Positions 1-9,200 of a stretch of 64,000 nucleotides of DNA are shown here, in pieces. Below the pieces are notes generated by a model. That model worked only from the letters and a program-made list of their open reading frames with translations. It made no database searches and was not told the DNA's origin. The stretch comes from Fodinibacter sp963695175 (GTDB taxonomy: Bacteria > Actinomycetota > Actinomycetes > Actinomycetales > Dermatophilaceae). Numbering within the stretch: position 1 is the stretch's first letter; every line of letters begins with the position of its first letter. Position numbers and translations under genes: made by a program. The stretch is from the NCBI GenBank assembly GCA_963695175.1, contig CAVOGG010000004.1, forward strand, positions 868,001 to 932,000, read 5' to 3'.

Positions 1-2
1 GC

Positions 3-266
3 CAGTGGGACGGTCTGCCTTGGGGCGCCGCGGACTACTTCGAGGTGGAGGCAAGCGAGCAGGACGTCATCCGATCGTTCGGACTGCCACCGCGGCCTCC
101 CGGGCGGGTGTGGCTATTGCGTCCACCACCAGGAGTCAGCGACCTGGACCAGACACTCCAACTGCTGACCGAGTCAGCTCGGTCCGCCGGGGTGGCAACC
201 GAAGTCACTCTGGAGTTCTTCGACCACACCGCTCGCACGCTGCGCGCACTTTTCGAGCCCGCATAG
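3..266 (+). CDS. Unknown protein, C-terminal part, cut by window edge
   Basis: An open frame enters from the left edge and runs to a TAG at 264-266, giving 87 residues. The visible part has a coherent composition, with an LLRPPPG segment followed by a helical stretch (residues about 47-85 of the visible part), and codon use favours G/C in the third position. A GTG at 45 could be an internal start, but the frame is already open before it, so the real start is most likely outside the window. I do not recognise a family. It is followed by a convergent SMI1/KNR4-like gene. Confidence 0.55.
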   Translation, partial: QWDGLPWGAADYFEVEASEQDVIRSFGLPPRPPGRVWLLRPPPGVSDLDQTLQLLTESARSAGVATEVTLEFFDHTARTLRALFEPA

Positions 267-319
267 GCGCCTGCGAGGCGCCCCCTGGGTTCCGGGTCAT
301 GCCGCGGAGCGCGTGGACG

Positions 320-739
320 TTATGTGTGATCCCAACGGAATGGTTGGCCGCGAATGCGCTCGTCCAGGAACACGGCGAACGACGCGGCTTGGTAGATCGC
401 TTCGTCCCACCGAAGGGAGTCCAGGTTCACCAGCACGACGGGGGAGTCCGCGCCGCGTAGGTCGAGCCCGATTCCCTCGCCGCCGCCGTCAGTTCCGATC
501 AGGATCAGCCCTGGTATGAACTCGGCAACCGCGGAGTCACGATTCAGCTCGACCAGCTCTTCGACCGCGTACAGCGACAGGTGGCACCCGCCGAGGTCGC
601 CCTCCAATCCGTCGTTGTCCTGCAGCCAGCTCGTGTAGTCCGCGGGGAAACGCACGGCCAGCGTTCGTTCCGCGAAGAGAATCGCCTCGTCTTTCGGGGT
701 CACGGCTCGAGCATGGCGCAACCGCCAGAGCGCTGACAT
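320..739 (-). CDS. SMI1/KNR4 (SUKH) family protein
   Basis: Small globular protein with the SUKH-type pattern: an N-terminal helix, then a segment reading AVRFPADYTSWLQDNDG, which matches the family's E-x-x-x-x-x-x-P-x-D-Y-x-x-x-L-x-x-x-N-G signature, and later the IGTDGGGEGIGLD glycine-rich strand turn typical of these domains. Family members often act as immunity proteins to contact-dependent or polymorphic toxins, but no toxin gene is visible beside it, so that role is not shown here. Start is uncertain: ATG at 739 is used; a GTG at 703 would give 127 residues. Neither has a good Shine-Dalgarno sequence. Confidence 0.75.
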   Translation of the reverse strand: MSALWRLRHARAVTPKDEAILFAERTLAVRFPADYTSWLQDNDGLEGDLGGCHLSLYAVEELVELNRDSAVAEFIPGLILIGTDGGGEGIGLDLRGADSPVVLVNLDSLRWDEAIYQAASFAVFLDERIRGQPFRWDHT

Positions 740-835
740 CCGCTCGCACGCACATGCCGCAGGTAAGGAGCGGTTCCTGGCGGCTGAAGCTGCGGTCAGG
801 GACCGGTGATCAGCACTCCGCCTCAAGCAACGGGC

Positions 836-1660
836 TCAGGAGATCCAGGTGCGGGTGGTACCGAGCACACGCTCACCATCGAGGTCGGCGAGCGACATGC
901 CGACGAAAGCGGTTGCACCGGCCGAGGTCTGCCACCGGAATGAATACGTGTCGGCCGTGGCGCACGCCGCGATGGCCGCTCCCGCATCGGCGGCGCTCTG
1001 CGCCGTGGCGAAAGCGGCCTGGGTGCGGGCGACATAGGCGGCCAGCAACCCGGCGTAGGGCCCGGGCTCCTCGGGCGGGCGCGCTACGTTGCCGACGAAG
1101 TCGGAGGCCACCGCCGCCGGTTCGACGACCGACACCCACACGCCGAATCGCTCGGCGACCACGGCCAGGGACTGCATGAACCCCTCGACCGCGAACTTGG
1201 CCCCGCAGTAGGCGTCCGCGAACGGCTGCCCGACCGCCCCTCCCACGCTCGTCACGGTCACGACGCGTCCGTAGCCGGCCTCGCGCATCCCCGGGAGCAC
1301 CAGCTTGGTGAGGGCGACGACGCCCAAGTAGTTCACCTCGAGCTGCTCACGCACCGTGTGCATGCTCAGCTGCTCGGCCGTTCCCATGCACCCGCGCCCG
1401 GCGTTGTTCACAAGCACGTCGATACGCCCGTGATCACGCAGCACACCCTCCACGCAGGCCGTCATCCCCGGCTCGTCGGTGACGTCGAGCTGCCGGACGT
1501 CGAGCTCAACTCCCGCGGCACCTGCCGCCTCCTGCAGCGCGCCTGCACGGCGTGGGTCACGCATGGTGGCGACAACGGTCATCCCCGCCCGAGCGAGGTC
1601 GACAGCCGCGACCAGACCCATCCCGCTGGAGGTGCCGGTGACGAGGGCGATGCCGGTCAT
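836..1660 (-). CDS. Short-chain dehydrogenase/reductase
   Basis: 274-residue NAD(P)-dependent oxidoreductase of the classical SDR family. The cofactor-binding glycine motif TGTSSGMG is at residues 9-16, NNAG follows at the end of the fourth strand, the catalytic serine lies in VTSVGG and the Tyr-x-x-x-Lys pair in YCGAK. The C-terminal third has a substrate-binding extension of normal length. The start chosen is ATG at 1660 with AGGGAG about 8 bases upstream; the open frame continues much further upstream but that part is not protein-like. Substrate cannot be told from sequence. It stands alone, divergent from a small membrane-protein gene. Confidence 0.93.
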   Translation of the reverse strand: MTGIALVTGTSSGMGLVAAVDLARAGMTVVATMRDPRRAGALQEAAGAAGVELDVRQLDVTDEPGMTACVEGVLRDHGRIDVLVNNAGRGCMGTAEQLSMHTVREQLEVNYLGVVALTKLVLPGMREAGYGRVVTVTSVGGAVGQPFADAYCGAKFAVEGFMQSLAVVAERFGVWVSVVEPAAVASDFVGNVARPPEEPGPYAGLLAAYVARTQAAFATAQSAADAGAAIAACATADTYSFRWQTSAGATAFVGMSLADLDGERVLGTTRTWIS

Positions 1661-1949
1661 GCTGGCTTGCTCCCTGGGGTCGGGGTGATCGACCCAATGT
1701 ACGCGGCGGCCAGCGGGGCCGGCAGCGCCGCGGGCCGTCAACTTCCGGACATGCGGCGGACAGGGCGTGACGAACATGACGAGCGAACGTGAGGCTACTG
1801 GCGGTTGTCCGCCGCCCAACGATTCACAGGGCCCAGCGCGTCGGCGTAGGCGATGTACCCCTTCAACCTTTCGGCCTCTGCGCCACGCGCGTTTTGCTGG
1901 AGGGCCACGAGTTGCTCGCGGAGCGCGGCAAGCCCGGCAAGATGGGGCT

Positions 1950-2204
1950 GTGAGCGTCAAGATGAAGGCGGCGGTGCTCCTTGCCGTCTGGCTGGTCGCG
2001 TACGTCGTCATTGGGGGGATTGTCTGGGTGGCAGCGGGTGCGCTGCTGCTTGTCACCGGACTTGACGACCTGGTGGCGATCATGGGTGCCGTTGCCCTCA
2101 CGATCGGGCTCGGATGGCTGGGGGCGTCGTGGGCGCAAGGCCGGGCGTCGTCCCTGATCATGCTGAAGACGCCCCCGAGTGGTATCCCACCCACGCCACA
2201 GTGA
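1950..2204 (+). CDS. Small two-helix membrane protein, function unknown
   Basis: 84 residues beginning with GTG (ATG at 1962 is a possible alternative). Two hydrophobic segments, residues about 7-35 and 40-60, are separated by a short LDDL turn, and a basic, Pro-rich tail ends the protein. This is the layout of a small integral membrane protein with both ends on the same side. No family recognised. It lies divergent from the SDR gene at 836-1660. Confidence 0.65.
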   Translation: MSVKMKAAVLLAVWLVAYVVIGGIVWVAAGALLLVTGLDDLVAIMGAVALTIGLGWLGASWAQGRASSLIMLKTPPSGIPPTPQ

Positions 2205-2437
2205 GCCGCCCACCGTCCGTACATGCCGCTGATCTCGCGCGGTCCTACGGATGATCGCGCCTTGTGGCGGACGATCACTTTAGGGGCTCCGAATGACCAG
2301 GTCGTAATACAGCGTGTAGGTATCGGTGCCGGCCGCGTGCGTCTGCTGCAGACCCATTCAGTTGGCTGCCGGACCTCGTGACGGCGTTCGATGGAGAAGC
2401 GGATCGTGACTCGCAGGCCGTCGATGGGAGTCGGACC

Positions 2438-2716
2438 ATGATGAAGCGAGCGTTGTACATGGTGGCCGGCCACAAACTGGAAGGGGGTGCGCTACCGAGG
2501 CAGCCCGATGGGTACTTCCTGAAGTGCCTTCGGTGCGCCAAGGTGCGCGACGAGCCACCAGGCTCGGGGCGACACCAGTTACATGGCCGCCCCGATGTGA
2601 GGACTTGCGGCAACGGGAACAGTAGGCCCTCGCGTGTGAGCGCGGCCCGCTGCTCAACGTCCGCGTCTAGCCGCGGTGAGGGCGGCCCGCTCGCACGGAT
2701 CTGGCGCCGAGCGTGA
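2438..2716 (+). CDS. Possible small cysteine-containing protein
   Basis: 92-residue ORF starting at one of two adjacent ATGs (2438, 2441) with GGGAG seven bases upstream. The part up to about residue 40 looks coding: a hydrophobic start, AGHKLEGGALPRQPDGYFLK, then CLRC, one half of a zinc-ribbon-like knuckle seen in many short actinobacterial proteins. The C-terminal half is Ser/Arg-rich and poorly protein-like, so the gene may be frameshifted or the true 3' end lost. No homologue recognised. Confidence 0.4.
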   Translation: MMKRALYMVAGHKLEGGALPRQPDGYFLKCLRCAKVRDEPPGSGRHQLHGRPDVRTCGNGNSRPSRVSAARCSTSASSRGEGGPLARIWRRA

Positions 2717-2809
2717 ACGGTACGCCGATGAGCGTACGGACAGGTTCTCGACGGAACGCCCCGAGGCGCGCCGTTGCGCGTCGCAAGGTGGGGGTTACGT
2801 CGGTCTTCA

Positions 2810-3568
2810 ATGCCCGCGATCATGGCTGACGTGGCGGACGTCGAGGTTGTAGTCGCCCATAGCCAGCGCGCAACCTTGCGCGTCGGCGATGTGTTCCTGA
2901 AGATCGACGCCGATCAAACCCGCACCGACGTCGAGGTTGAGGTGATGGCGATGGCGCCGATCCCGACCCCGGAGATCCTTTGGCGGAAACCGCCCGTGCT
3001 CGCGCTGGGCGCCCTGCCGGGGACGGCACTCGGCCACCTCGGCGATCCGTCTACCGCATCCTCGGCGGCGTGGGCCGCGGCCGGCGCCGCAGTTCGGGCG
3101 CTGCACGAGGCGCCGCTGCCACCATGGCCCGGTCGGAACCTCGACGAGCTTGCATCGCACCTCGCCCGTGAGTGCGAATGGCTCGTCGCAAACGACGTCC
3201 TTCCCGCCGAGGTAGTCACACGGAACCGCCGGCTCGCTGAGAGCGCACTACGGCCGTGGACACCGGTCTTCATTCACGGGGACCTGCAGGTGGACCACGT
3301 CTTCGTCGCCGGCGACGAGGTCACCGGCTTCATCGACTGGTCCGAGGGAGCCCGGGGCGACGCGCTCTTCGACCTCGCCACCCTGACCCTCGGACACCCC
3401 GAGCATCTCGGCGACGTCATCGCCGGCTACGGCAACGACGTCGACCGCGACCTCATCCGCGCGTGGTGGTCGTTGCGATGTCTGAGCAACGTCCGCTGGC
3501 TGGTAGAGCACGGCTACGGCCCGCCCGAGGACTATCCAGAGGTCGCCGTACTGCGATTGAGGTCGTAA
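2810..3568 (+). CDS. Aminoglycoside phosphotransferase (APH)-family kinase
   Basis: 252-residue small-molecule kinase of the APH/choline kinase fold. The N-lobe is short (residues 1-75); the catalytic loop reads HGDLQVDHVF (156-165, catalytic Asp158) and the metal-binding IDW is at 175-177 (Asp176), followed by GDALFDLA. In the catalytic loop the usual Asn five residues after the Asp is His, a variant seen in an uncharacterised actinobacterial subgroup, so antibiotic resistance should not be assumed. Start is uncertain: ATG 2810 is used, ATG 2822 or TTG 2774 are possible, none with a clear ribosome site. Stands alone. Confidence 0.87.
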   Translation: MPAIMADVADVEVVVAHSQRATLRVGDVFLKIDADQTRTDVEVEVMAMAPIPTPEILWRKPPVLALGALPGTALGHLGDPSTASSAAWAAAGAAVRALHEAPLPPWPGRNLDELASHLARECEWLVANDVLPAEVVTRNRRLAESALRPWTPVFIHGDLQVDHVFVAGDEVTGFIDWSEGARGDALFDLATLTLGHPEHLGDVIAGYGNDVDRDLIRAWWSLRCLSNVRWLVEHGYGPPEDYPEVAVLRLRS

Positions 3569-3820
3569 GCGCGCGAGCCGGGCAGTTACGGCTGCCGTTC
3601 AACCGTCCTGACCCAGTCATCCCACCTGCAGCCTCCGGCTGAGCAGCAGAGATCCACTGTTGCCGCACGGCCGCTCAAGCTCCAACTTCATTCGCGGGAT
3701 GGTCGCGTGAGTACCACGCACTCTCACGCCGCGACGGGTGCGCTTGCTCGGGATTGACCGGCGCCTCAGCAGGAGCAACGCCTACTCTCGGGCTGAGAGT
3801 CCATCCTGTTGGAGGCGGTT

Positions 3821-4561
3821 ATGCGGTTACCTGAGATTCAAGGTGAGATCGAGCGCCGCCTGTTGGTGAACTACCGGGTCGACCCCGAGGTGGTAGCGGG
3901 CTTGTTGCCCGCACCGTTTCGGCCACAGCTCGTCGGTGATTCAGCGGTAGCCGGCATCTGCCTGATCCGTCTGGGACACATGCGGCCTATTCACCTGCCG
4001 GCACCGCTTGGGTTGCGCAGCGAGAACGCGGCCCACCGCGTCGCAGTGGAATGGGACACCCCGCTAGGGCCGCGCATCGGCGTGTACATCCCACGTCGAG
4101 ACAGCGACTCATGGGCCAACATCGTCCTCGGTGGCCGTATCTACCCCGGCGAGCACCATCGGGCCCGGTTCACCGTCGACGAGGGCGACGATCACGTGGC
4201 TGTGGCATTCACCTCCGTCGACGGCTCAACCCAGGTCGACGTTTCCGTGCGTGTCGCCGAACGACTCAGTGGAAGTCGACTCTTCGGCGACACCCGGGAA
4301 GCCTCCGGCTTCTTCGAGGCAGGATCAACCGGCTACTCAGCCACGAGCCAGCCCCAACGCTTCGACGGGCTAGGGCTGAAGACCTCAGCCTGGAGGGTCG
4401 AGCCCACGTCGGTCGACTACGCGTCCTCGTCCTTCTTCGACGATCCCACCCTCTTCCCACCAGGCACCGCACAGCTCGATTGTGCTCTCCTCATGCGAAG
4501 AGTCCCGGTCACGTGGAAACCGCTGGAGAGCCTCAGCGGCCAAGTGCAGCCCGTGACGTAA
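3821..4561 (+). CDS. DUF2071 family protein
   Basis: 246-residue protein of the DUF2071 family, which has an acetoacetate-decarboxylase-like fold. Recognised by the N-terminal RRLLVNYRVDPEVVAGLLP, the following PFRPQLV and GICLIRLGHMRP segments, and SENAAHRVAVEWD. No enzymatic activity is established for the family. The start is ATG 3821, preceded by GGAGG five bases upstream; a TTG 12 bases earlier is in frame but poorer. A TACTCT at 3782-3787 could be the -10 box. Not in an operon. Confidence 0.92.
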   Translation: MRLPEIQGEIERRLLVNYRVDPEVVAGLLPAPFRPQLVGDSAVAGICLIRLGHMRPIHLPAPLGLRSENAAHRVAVEWDTPLGPRIGVYIPRRDSDSWANIVLGGRIYPGEHHRARFTVDEGDDHVAVAFTSVDGSTQVDVSVRVAERLSGSRLFGDTREASGFFEAGSTGYSATSQPQRFDGLGLKTSAWRVEPTSVDYASSSFFDDPTLFPPGTAQLDCALLMRRVPVTWKPLESLSGQVQPVT

Positions 4562-4622
4562 ACGTCCGCATTTGCCGCACGGAGCAAGTTCTCGGGGAGC
4601 CGCAAGACTCGTTGGCGGGCCG

Positions 4623-4823
4623 TTAGCCCACATAGCCGGTGGACTCATCCAGGGCCGCAAGGAAGCGCCGGCAGGCATCGAGAATCCGAGCTTGGTGGGC
4701 ATGTTCTCCGCCCATGGTGAACCCCCGCCCAGCGCTCGGGCCCGTCAGCAGGGTCACATCAATTCCGCCAGGAATGCGGGTAACGCTGAACCGCCTCCCG
4801 TCAACTGTGACCTCGCTGTCCAC
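4623..4823 (-). CDS. Conserved-looking 66-residue hypothetical protein
   Basis: Small soluble protein starting with GTG. It reads as a compact beta-strand-rich N-terminal half (VDGRRFSVTRIPGGIDVTLL) followed by an amphipathic helix ending near the C-terminus, and codon use matches neighbouring genes. No convincing Shine-Dalgarno site precedes the GTG. No family can be named. It is convergent with the DUF2071 gene. Confidence 0.5.
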   Translation of the reverse strand: MDSEVTVDGRRFSVTRIPGGIDVTLLTGPSAGRGFTMGGEHAHQARILDACRRFLAALDESTGYVG

Positions 4824-4977
4824 CAGTGGAGTTTGTCACGTCTGCGGAACGGTGCCGCAGCATGCTGATGTCCGCGCCTGTCGCGTATCGCGCGGCAAGA
4901 TGCTTTGCCGTTCCAGAAGACACGACGCGTTCCGCCGACCCCACGTGGGAGCTCAATTCCGGTGGTAGGAAGGCCCC

Positions 4978-5097
4978 ATGTCACTGATGCCAACCCCCGC
5001 CGAAGCCGCCCTGTTCGTCGGAGGGGCGTTCATTCTGGGGGCCGCTGTTTTCGGGATCGCGCGGGCCTTGGTGAAGCGGCGTCCTGAAGCCTCGTAG
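4978..5097 (+). CDS. 39-residue single-helix membrane protein
   Basis: ATG at 4978 has an excellent ribosome site (AGGAAGG, 4-7 bases upstream). The peptide has a hydrophobic segment at residues 10-31 (ALFVGGAFILGAAVFGIARAL) followed by a basic KRR tail, so one membrane-spanning helix with the C-terminus inside. It is too short for usual gene finders. Function unknown; an orphan between two minus-strand small genes. Confidence 0.55.
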   Translation: MSLMPTPAEAALFVGGAFILGAAVFGIARALVKRRPEAS

Positions 5098-5159
5098 CCC
5101 GGACGGTGACGCCACTGAGCGGCGTCTCCCGCTACCGGACATGCCGCGCAGCGTGCGCG

Positions 5160-5408
5160 TCAGTTCGAACCAGGAGTGCCGCTGGAAATCACGTTCCCGC
5201 CCTCGCCGTTGCTGTCTGGACGATGGGCCCACGAAGGCTTTTCTCGGCTCAGCTGACGCTGTGCGTCGACCACGCCGTGACGCACCGCTAGCCGGATGAC
5301 GAAGTAGGCCACCACGATGGGCACGATCATGAGAAGTACAGGCAGGATCAGCCCGAGCGGGTTACCGAACACACAACGACCGTAGCCGCTCAAGACTGCC
5401 ACAGGCAT
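5160..5408 (-). CDS. Small membrane protein, function unknown
   Basis: 82 residues from ATG 5408 (a GTG at 5372 would shorten it to 70). One strongly hydrophobic helix (GLILPVLLMIVPIVVAYFVI, residues about 18-37) is followed by a basic, polar tail of about 45 residues rich in Gly, Ser and Asn. Predicted single-pass membrane protein with a cytoplasmic tail. No ribosome site is obvious for either start. No family recognised. Confidence 0.55.
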   Translation of the reverse strand: MPVAVLSGYGRCVFGNPLGLILPVLLMIVPIVVAYFVIRLAVRHGVVDAQRQLSREKPSWAHRPDSNGEGGNVISSGTPGSN

Positions 5409-5489
5409 GGTGAAGCGGCGCCGTGACCCTGCGCCTTGATGGGCACGCCCATGCCGCGATTGGCAGCTATACGTCGCCGGCGTCCAAGC

Positions 5490-5880
5490 TCTTCGACAGG
5501 TGCGGCGCTGGTCGCTGCCGGGTACACGGTGTACGCGATCAACCCGCTGTCGGTGGCCCGTTACCGGGAGCGGCACTCGACTTCGGGGGCGAAGTCCGAC
5601 GCGGCCGATGCGACCTGCTGGCGGAGATGGTGCGGGTGGACCGTGCCCACCACCGCGCCGTGGCCGGGGACAGCGCCCTGGCCGAGGGCATCAAGCTCGC
5701 CGCCCGCACGCACCAGAACCTGGTGTGGGAGCGGACCCGGCACGGGCTGCGGCTGCGCTCGACGCTGCGGGACTTCTTCCCCGCTGCCCTGCAGGCGTTT
5801 TCGGAGCTCGACGCCGGTGACACCTTGGAGATCGTGGCCGCAGCTCCGGACCCCGACACCGCGGCCCGGCTGCCCTGTTC
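5490..5880 (+). pseudogene. IS110-family transposase remnant (frameshifted, both ends lost)
   Basis: Two reading frames together spell the middle of an IS110-type DEDD transposase. The first frame (to about 5610) reads VYAINPLSVARYRERHSTSG then AKSDAADA; the second (from about 5612) continues LLAEMVRVDRAHHR, then a helical region with KLAARTHQNLVWERTRHGLR. The junction near 5608-5613 is consistent with loss of one base in the codon after DAADA. The N-terminal DEDD start and the whole C-terminal Ser-containing domain are missing, and no terminal repeats are recognisable. A dead insertion sequence. Confidence 0.85.
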
Positions 5881-6252
5881 CCCATGAGCGCACCTTGGGG
5901 CTGTCGGCTCTCGCTGATCCGCCAAACGGGTCGATGCCGTGCGCATCACATGTCGGACCGGCGTCAGGCGCATGGCGACCTACCGCTCATGCGGCACTGC
6001 GCGCGGACCTGCTGCTGTCCGGCGAGCCGTCGTCCGGGTAGCGCCCATGTGAATCCGCATCGTTCGCCCGGCAGTGCTACGTCAGCGGGTAGTGACGGTG
6101 ACGTGGATGCCTGCCTGCTCGACCACTCCCATGCCAGCCCGCAACGGGGCATCGGATCAGCGGGACTGGCTTGTCGCGCTGAGTTCTCCGGTAGCGTCTG
6201 TGTCGAACCCTCCGGTGGGACTGCATCGACCAGGATTGAGGGGATACGGCAG

Positions 6253-9200
6253 GTGCATGGCGAATGCTCGGCCTGTGGCGCGTCGGTGCGTGCAGGCGCG
6301 AAGTTCTGCCCTGAATGTGGTGCCGTGATCGGAGCGCGGGCCTGTTCATCGTGCGGGACGCCCTCCGAGCGTGGCAGGTTCTGCGACGAGTGCGGGACGC
6401 CGTTCCCCGACGTCGCCTGGCGAGTCGCGCCCGCAGCGGCGCCTCCTGCTGCGCCGGTCGCGGAGCGGCGGGTGACGTCGGTGCTGTTCGGAGACCTCGT
6501 GGGGTTCACGCCGTTGTCGGAGTCCAAGGACTCCGAGGAGGTCCGCGAACTCTTGTCTGCCTACTTCGACCGGTGCCGGGTCATCGTGGGTCGATATGGC
6601 GGGGTGGTGGAGAAGTTCATCGGCGACGCGGTGATGGCGGTGTGGGGAGTGCCGGTCGCCCACGAGGACGACGCCGAACGCGCGGTCCGGGCCGGCCTGG
6701 AGCTAGTGGCCGCCATCGCGGCGATGGGGGAAGAGGTCGGGACGCCCGGGCTCGCGATGCGGGTCGGGATCGTGACCGGTGAGGTCGCAGTCACGCTTGG
6801 TGCCACGGCCGAGGGCATGGTCGCCGGTGATGCTGTGAACACCGCGGCCCGGGTCCAGTCGGCGGCCGAGCCCGGCCGCGTCTGGGCCGACGAGGCGACG
6901 AGGTTGCTCGCCAGTGCCGCGATCACCTTCACCGACACCGGCGAGCACCAGCTGAAGGGCAAGGCTGCGCCGGTACGGCTGTGGGCCGCCGGGAGCGTCG
7001 TCGCCGAAGTCGGTGGTGGACAGCGGGTCGACGGGCTTGAGGCGCCGTTCACGGGCCGGGACGCAGACCTGCGGCTGGTCAAGGAGCTGTTCCATGGCAC
7101 CGAGGAGACGCATCGGCCTCGACTGGTGGTCCTCGACGGCGAGGCCGGGGTGGGCAAGTCCCGGTTGGCCTGGGAGTTCGAGAAGTACGTCGACGGGCTG
7201 GCGGCCACCATCCGGTGGCACCGGGGCCGGTGTCTGTCCTACGGCGACGGGGTCGCGTTCTGGGCACTCGCCGAGGCGCTGCGCACTCGGTTCGGGCTGC
7301 TCGAGGCCGACACTGGCGACGTCGTGGCTGAGCGGCTGGACGCCGGACTGGCCGAGCTGGTCCCCAACGTCGCCGACCAGGACTGGCTGCGCCCTCGGCT
7401 CGCCGTCCTGCTGGGCGCCGGCGGTACCGGCGCCTTCGCCCGTGAGGACCTGTTCACGGCCTGGACGGCGTTCCTCGAGCACCTCGCGGAGGGCCAGAGC
7501 GCCGTGGTGCTCGTGATCGACGACGCACAGCACGCTGACGACTCGCTGCTGGACTTCCTCGACCACCTGCTGGCCACCGCCCAGGCGCCCGTCTTCGTTT
7601 TGGCCCTGGCCCGGCCCGAACTCCTGAGCCATCGCCCGGCACTGGGTGGTCGGCGGGCGACCGTGGTGCGCTTGGACCCGCTCGACGACGTGGCCATGGC
7701 CCGTCTGGTCGACGGGCTCGTCGCCGGCCTGCCCGACGCTTCCCGTCAAGCTCTCGTGACACGTGCCGACGGGATCCCGCTTTATGCGGTGGAGACCGTT
7801 CGCGCCCTGATCGACCGCGACCTGGTGATTCCCCACGAGGGACAGTACGTTCCCGCAGACACCTCCACCCTCGACCTGGATGCGATCGGCGCCCCGGCGT
7901 CGTTGCAGGCGCTGGTCGCTGCCCGGCTCGACTCGCTGGCGCCCGAGGAGAAGGCTCTCGTGACAGGTGCCAGTGTCCTAGGAGCGTCGTTCACGGTCGA
8001 CGGGTTGGTGGCTCTGGGCGCCGACCCGCAGCAGGTCCAGAGCCTCTTGGACTCGCTGCGGCGCAAGGAGATCGTGACCCTGCAGACCGACCGCTTCAGC
8101 GCCGAGCGCGGTCAGTACCGGTTCGTGCAGTCGGTGGTCCGACAAGTCGCCTACACCACCCAGTCTCGCCGCGACCGCACGACCCGCCACCTCGCAGCCG
8201 CCGAGCACCTGGCGGCCCTGCCCGACCCTGGTGACGACTTCGCTGTGGTGATCGCCCGTCACCTCCTCGACGCCGTCGAGTGGGCGCCGGACCACGGCCC
8301 CGACAGCGGGGTGCTGGCCGCGCGCGCGTGCACCTACCTCGAACGCGCCGCCGCCCGCGCCCGCCGGGTCGGCGCCCCCGGTGAGGCCCAACGCCTCCTC
8401 GAGATGGCCCTGGACTCCATTCAGGGCGACGCCGACCGCGCGCGACTGCACCTGAGCGCCTCCGAGGTGGCCGACGACGCCGGGCACGCGTCCGAGGCGC
8501 AAGCACATGGCGAAGCCGCGCTCGACCTCTTCGACCGGGTGCACGACCCCATCAACGCAGCACGCGCGGCGGCAGCAGTCGCCTGGGCCATGTGGGGAAA
8601 CCACGCGGCCGCAGTCGCCATCGCCGAACCACGGTGGCAGGCACTCGAGGGCATGGCCGGAGGGGAGCTCGCCCGGTTCGAGCTGGCTCGCGGCCTGGCC
8701 GCGGCGCACGCAGGTCTTGGGAACCTCGAGGTACAGATCCAGTACGCCGGGCAGATGGTCACCCTGGCCGAGGCGCTGGACGACCCGGTGGCCTTGGCGA
8801 CCGCACTGGGCTCGCTCGGCACGGCGTACCTCGCCGTCGGGGCCAACCGCGCCGGCATCATCCTGGTCGAGGCATCAGCAGCGCTCGCACGCGAGCGTGA
8901 TCTCCCCTTTCCCTTGGCCCGGGCCACGAACAACCTGAGTGCGTTCCAGAACAGCCGCGACCTGACGTCAGCTCTCCGGTACGCCGACCAGTCCTATGAA
9001 GTGGCCCGCCGAGCAGGTCTGCAGATCTATCTGGAGGTCGCCGTGATCAACAAAGCGGTCGGGCTGTGGTGCTCGGGCCGCTTCCCGGAGGTCGCCCTGC
9101 TGATGGCCGAGGGGTTGCAGGGCAATGACATCCAGACGCGGATCGCGTGGAGAACCCTCGAGGTCTGGCTCGCCGAGGCTCAGGGCCAACCTCTTCCGCA

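Noticed and set aside
2810..3568. Antibiotic-resistance kinase
   Set aside because: The APH fold is clear but the catalytic loop deviates (His instead of Asn) and the family includes many non-resistance kinases, so no resistance call is made.
5884..6252. N-terminal extension of the cyclase gene
   Set aside because: The frame is open, but its residues are Cys/Arg/Ser-rich and not protein-like; the GTG at 6253 has a good ribosome site and begins the zinc ribbons.
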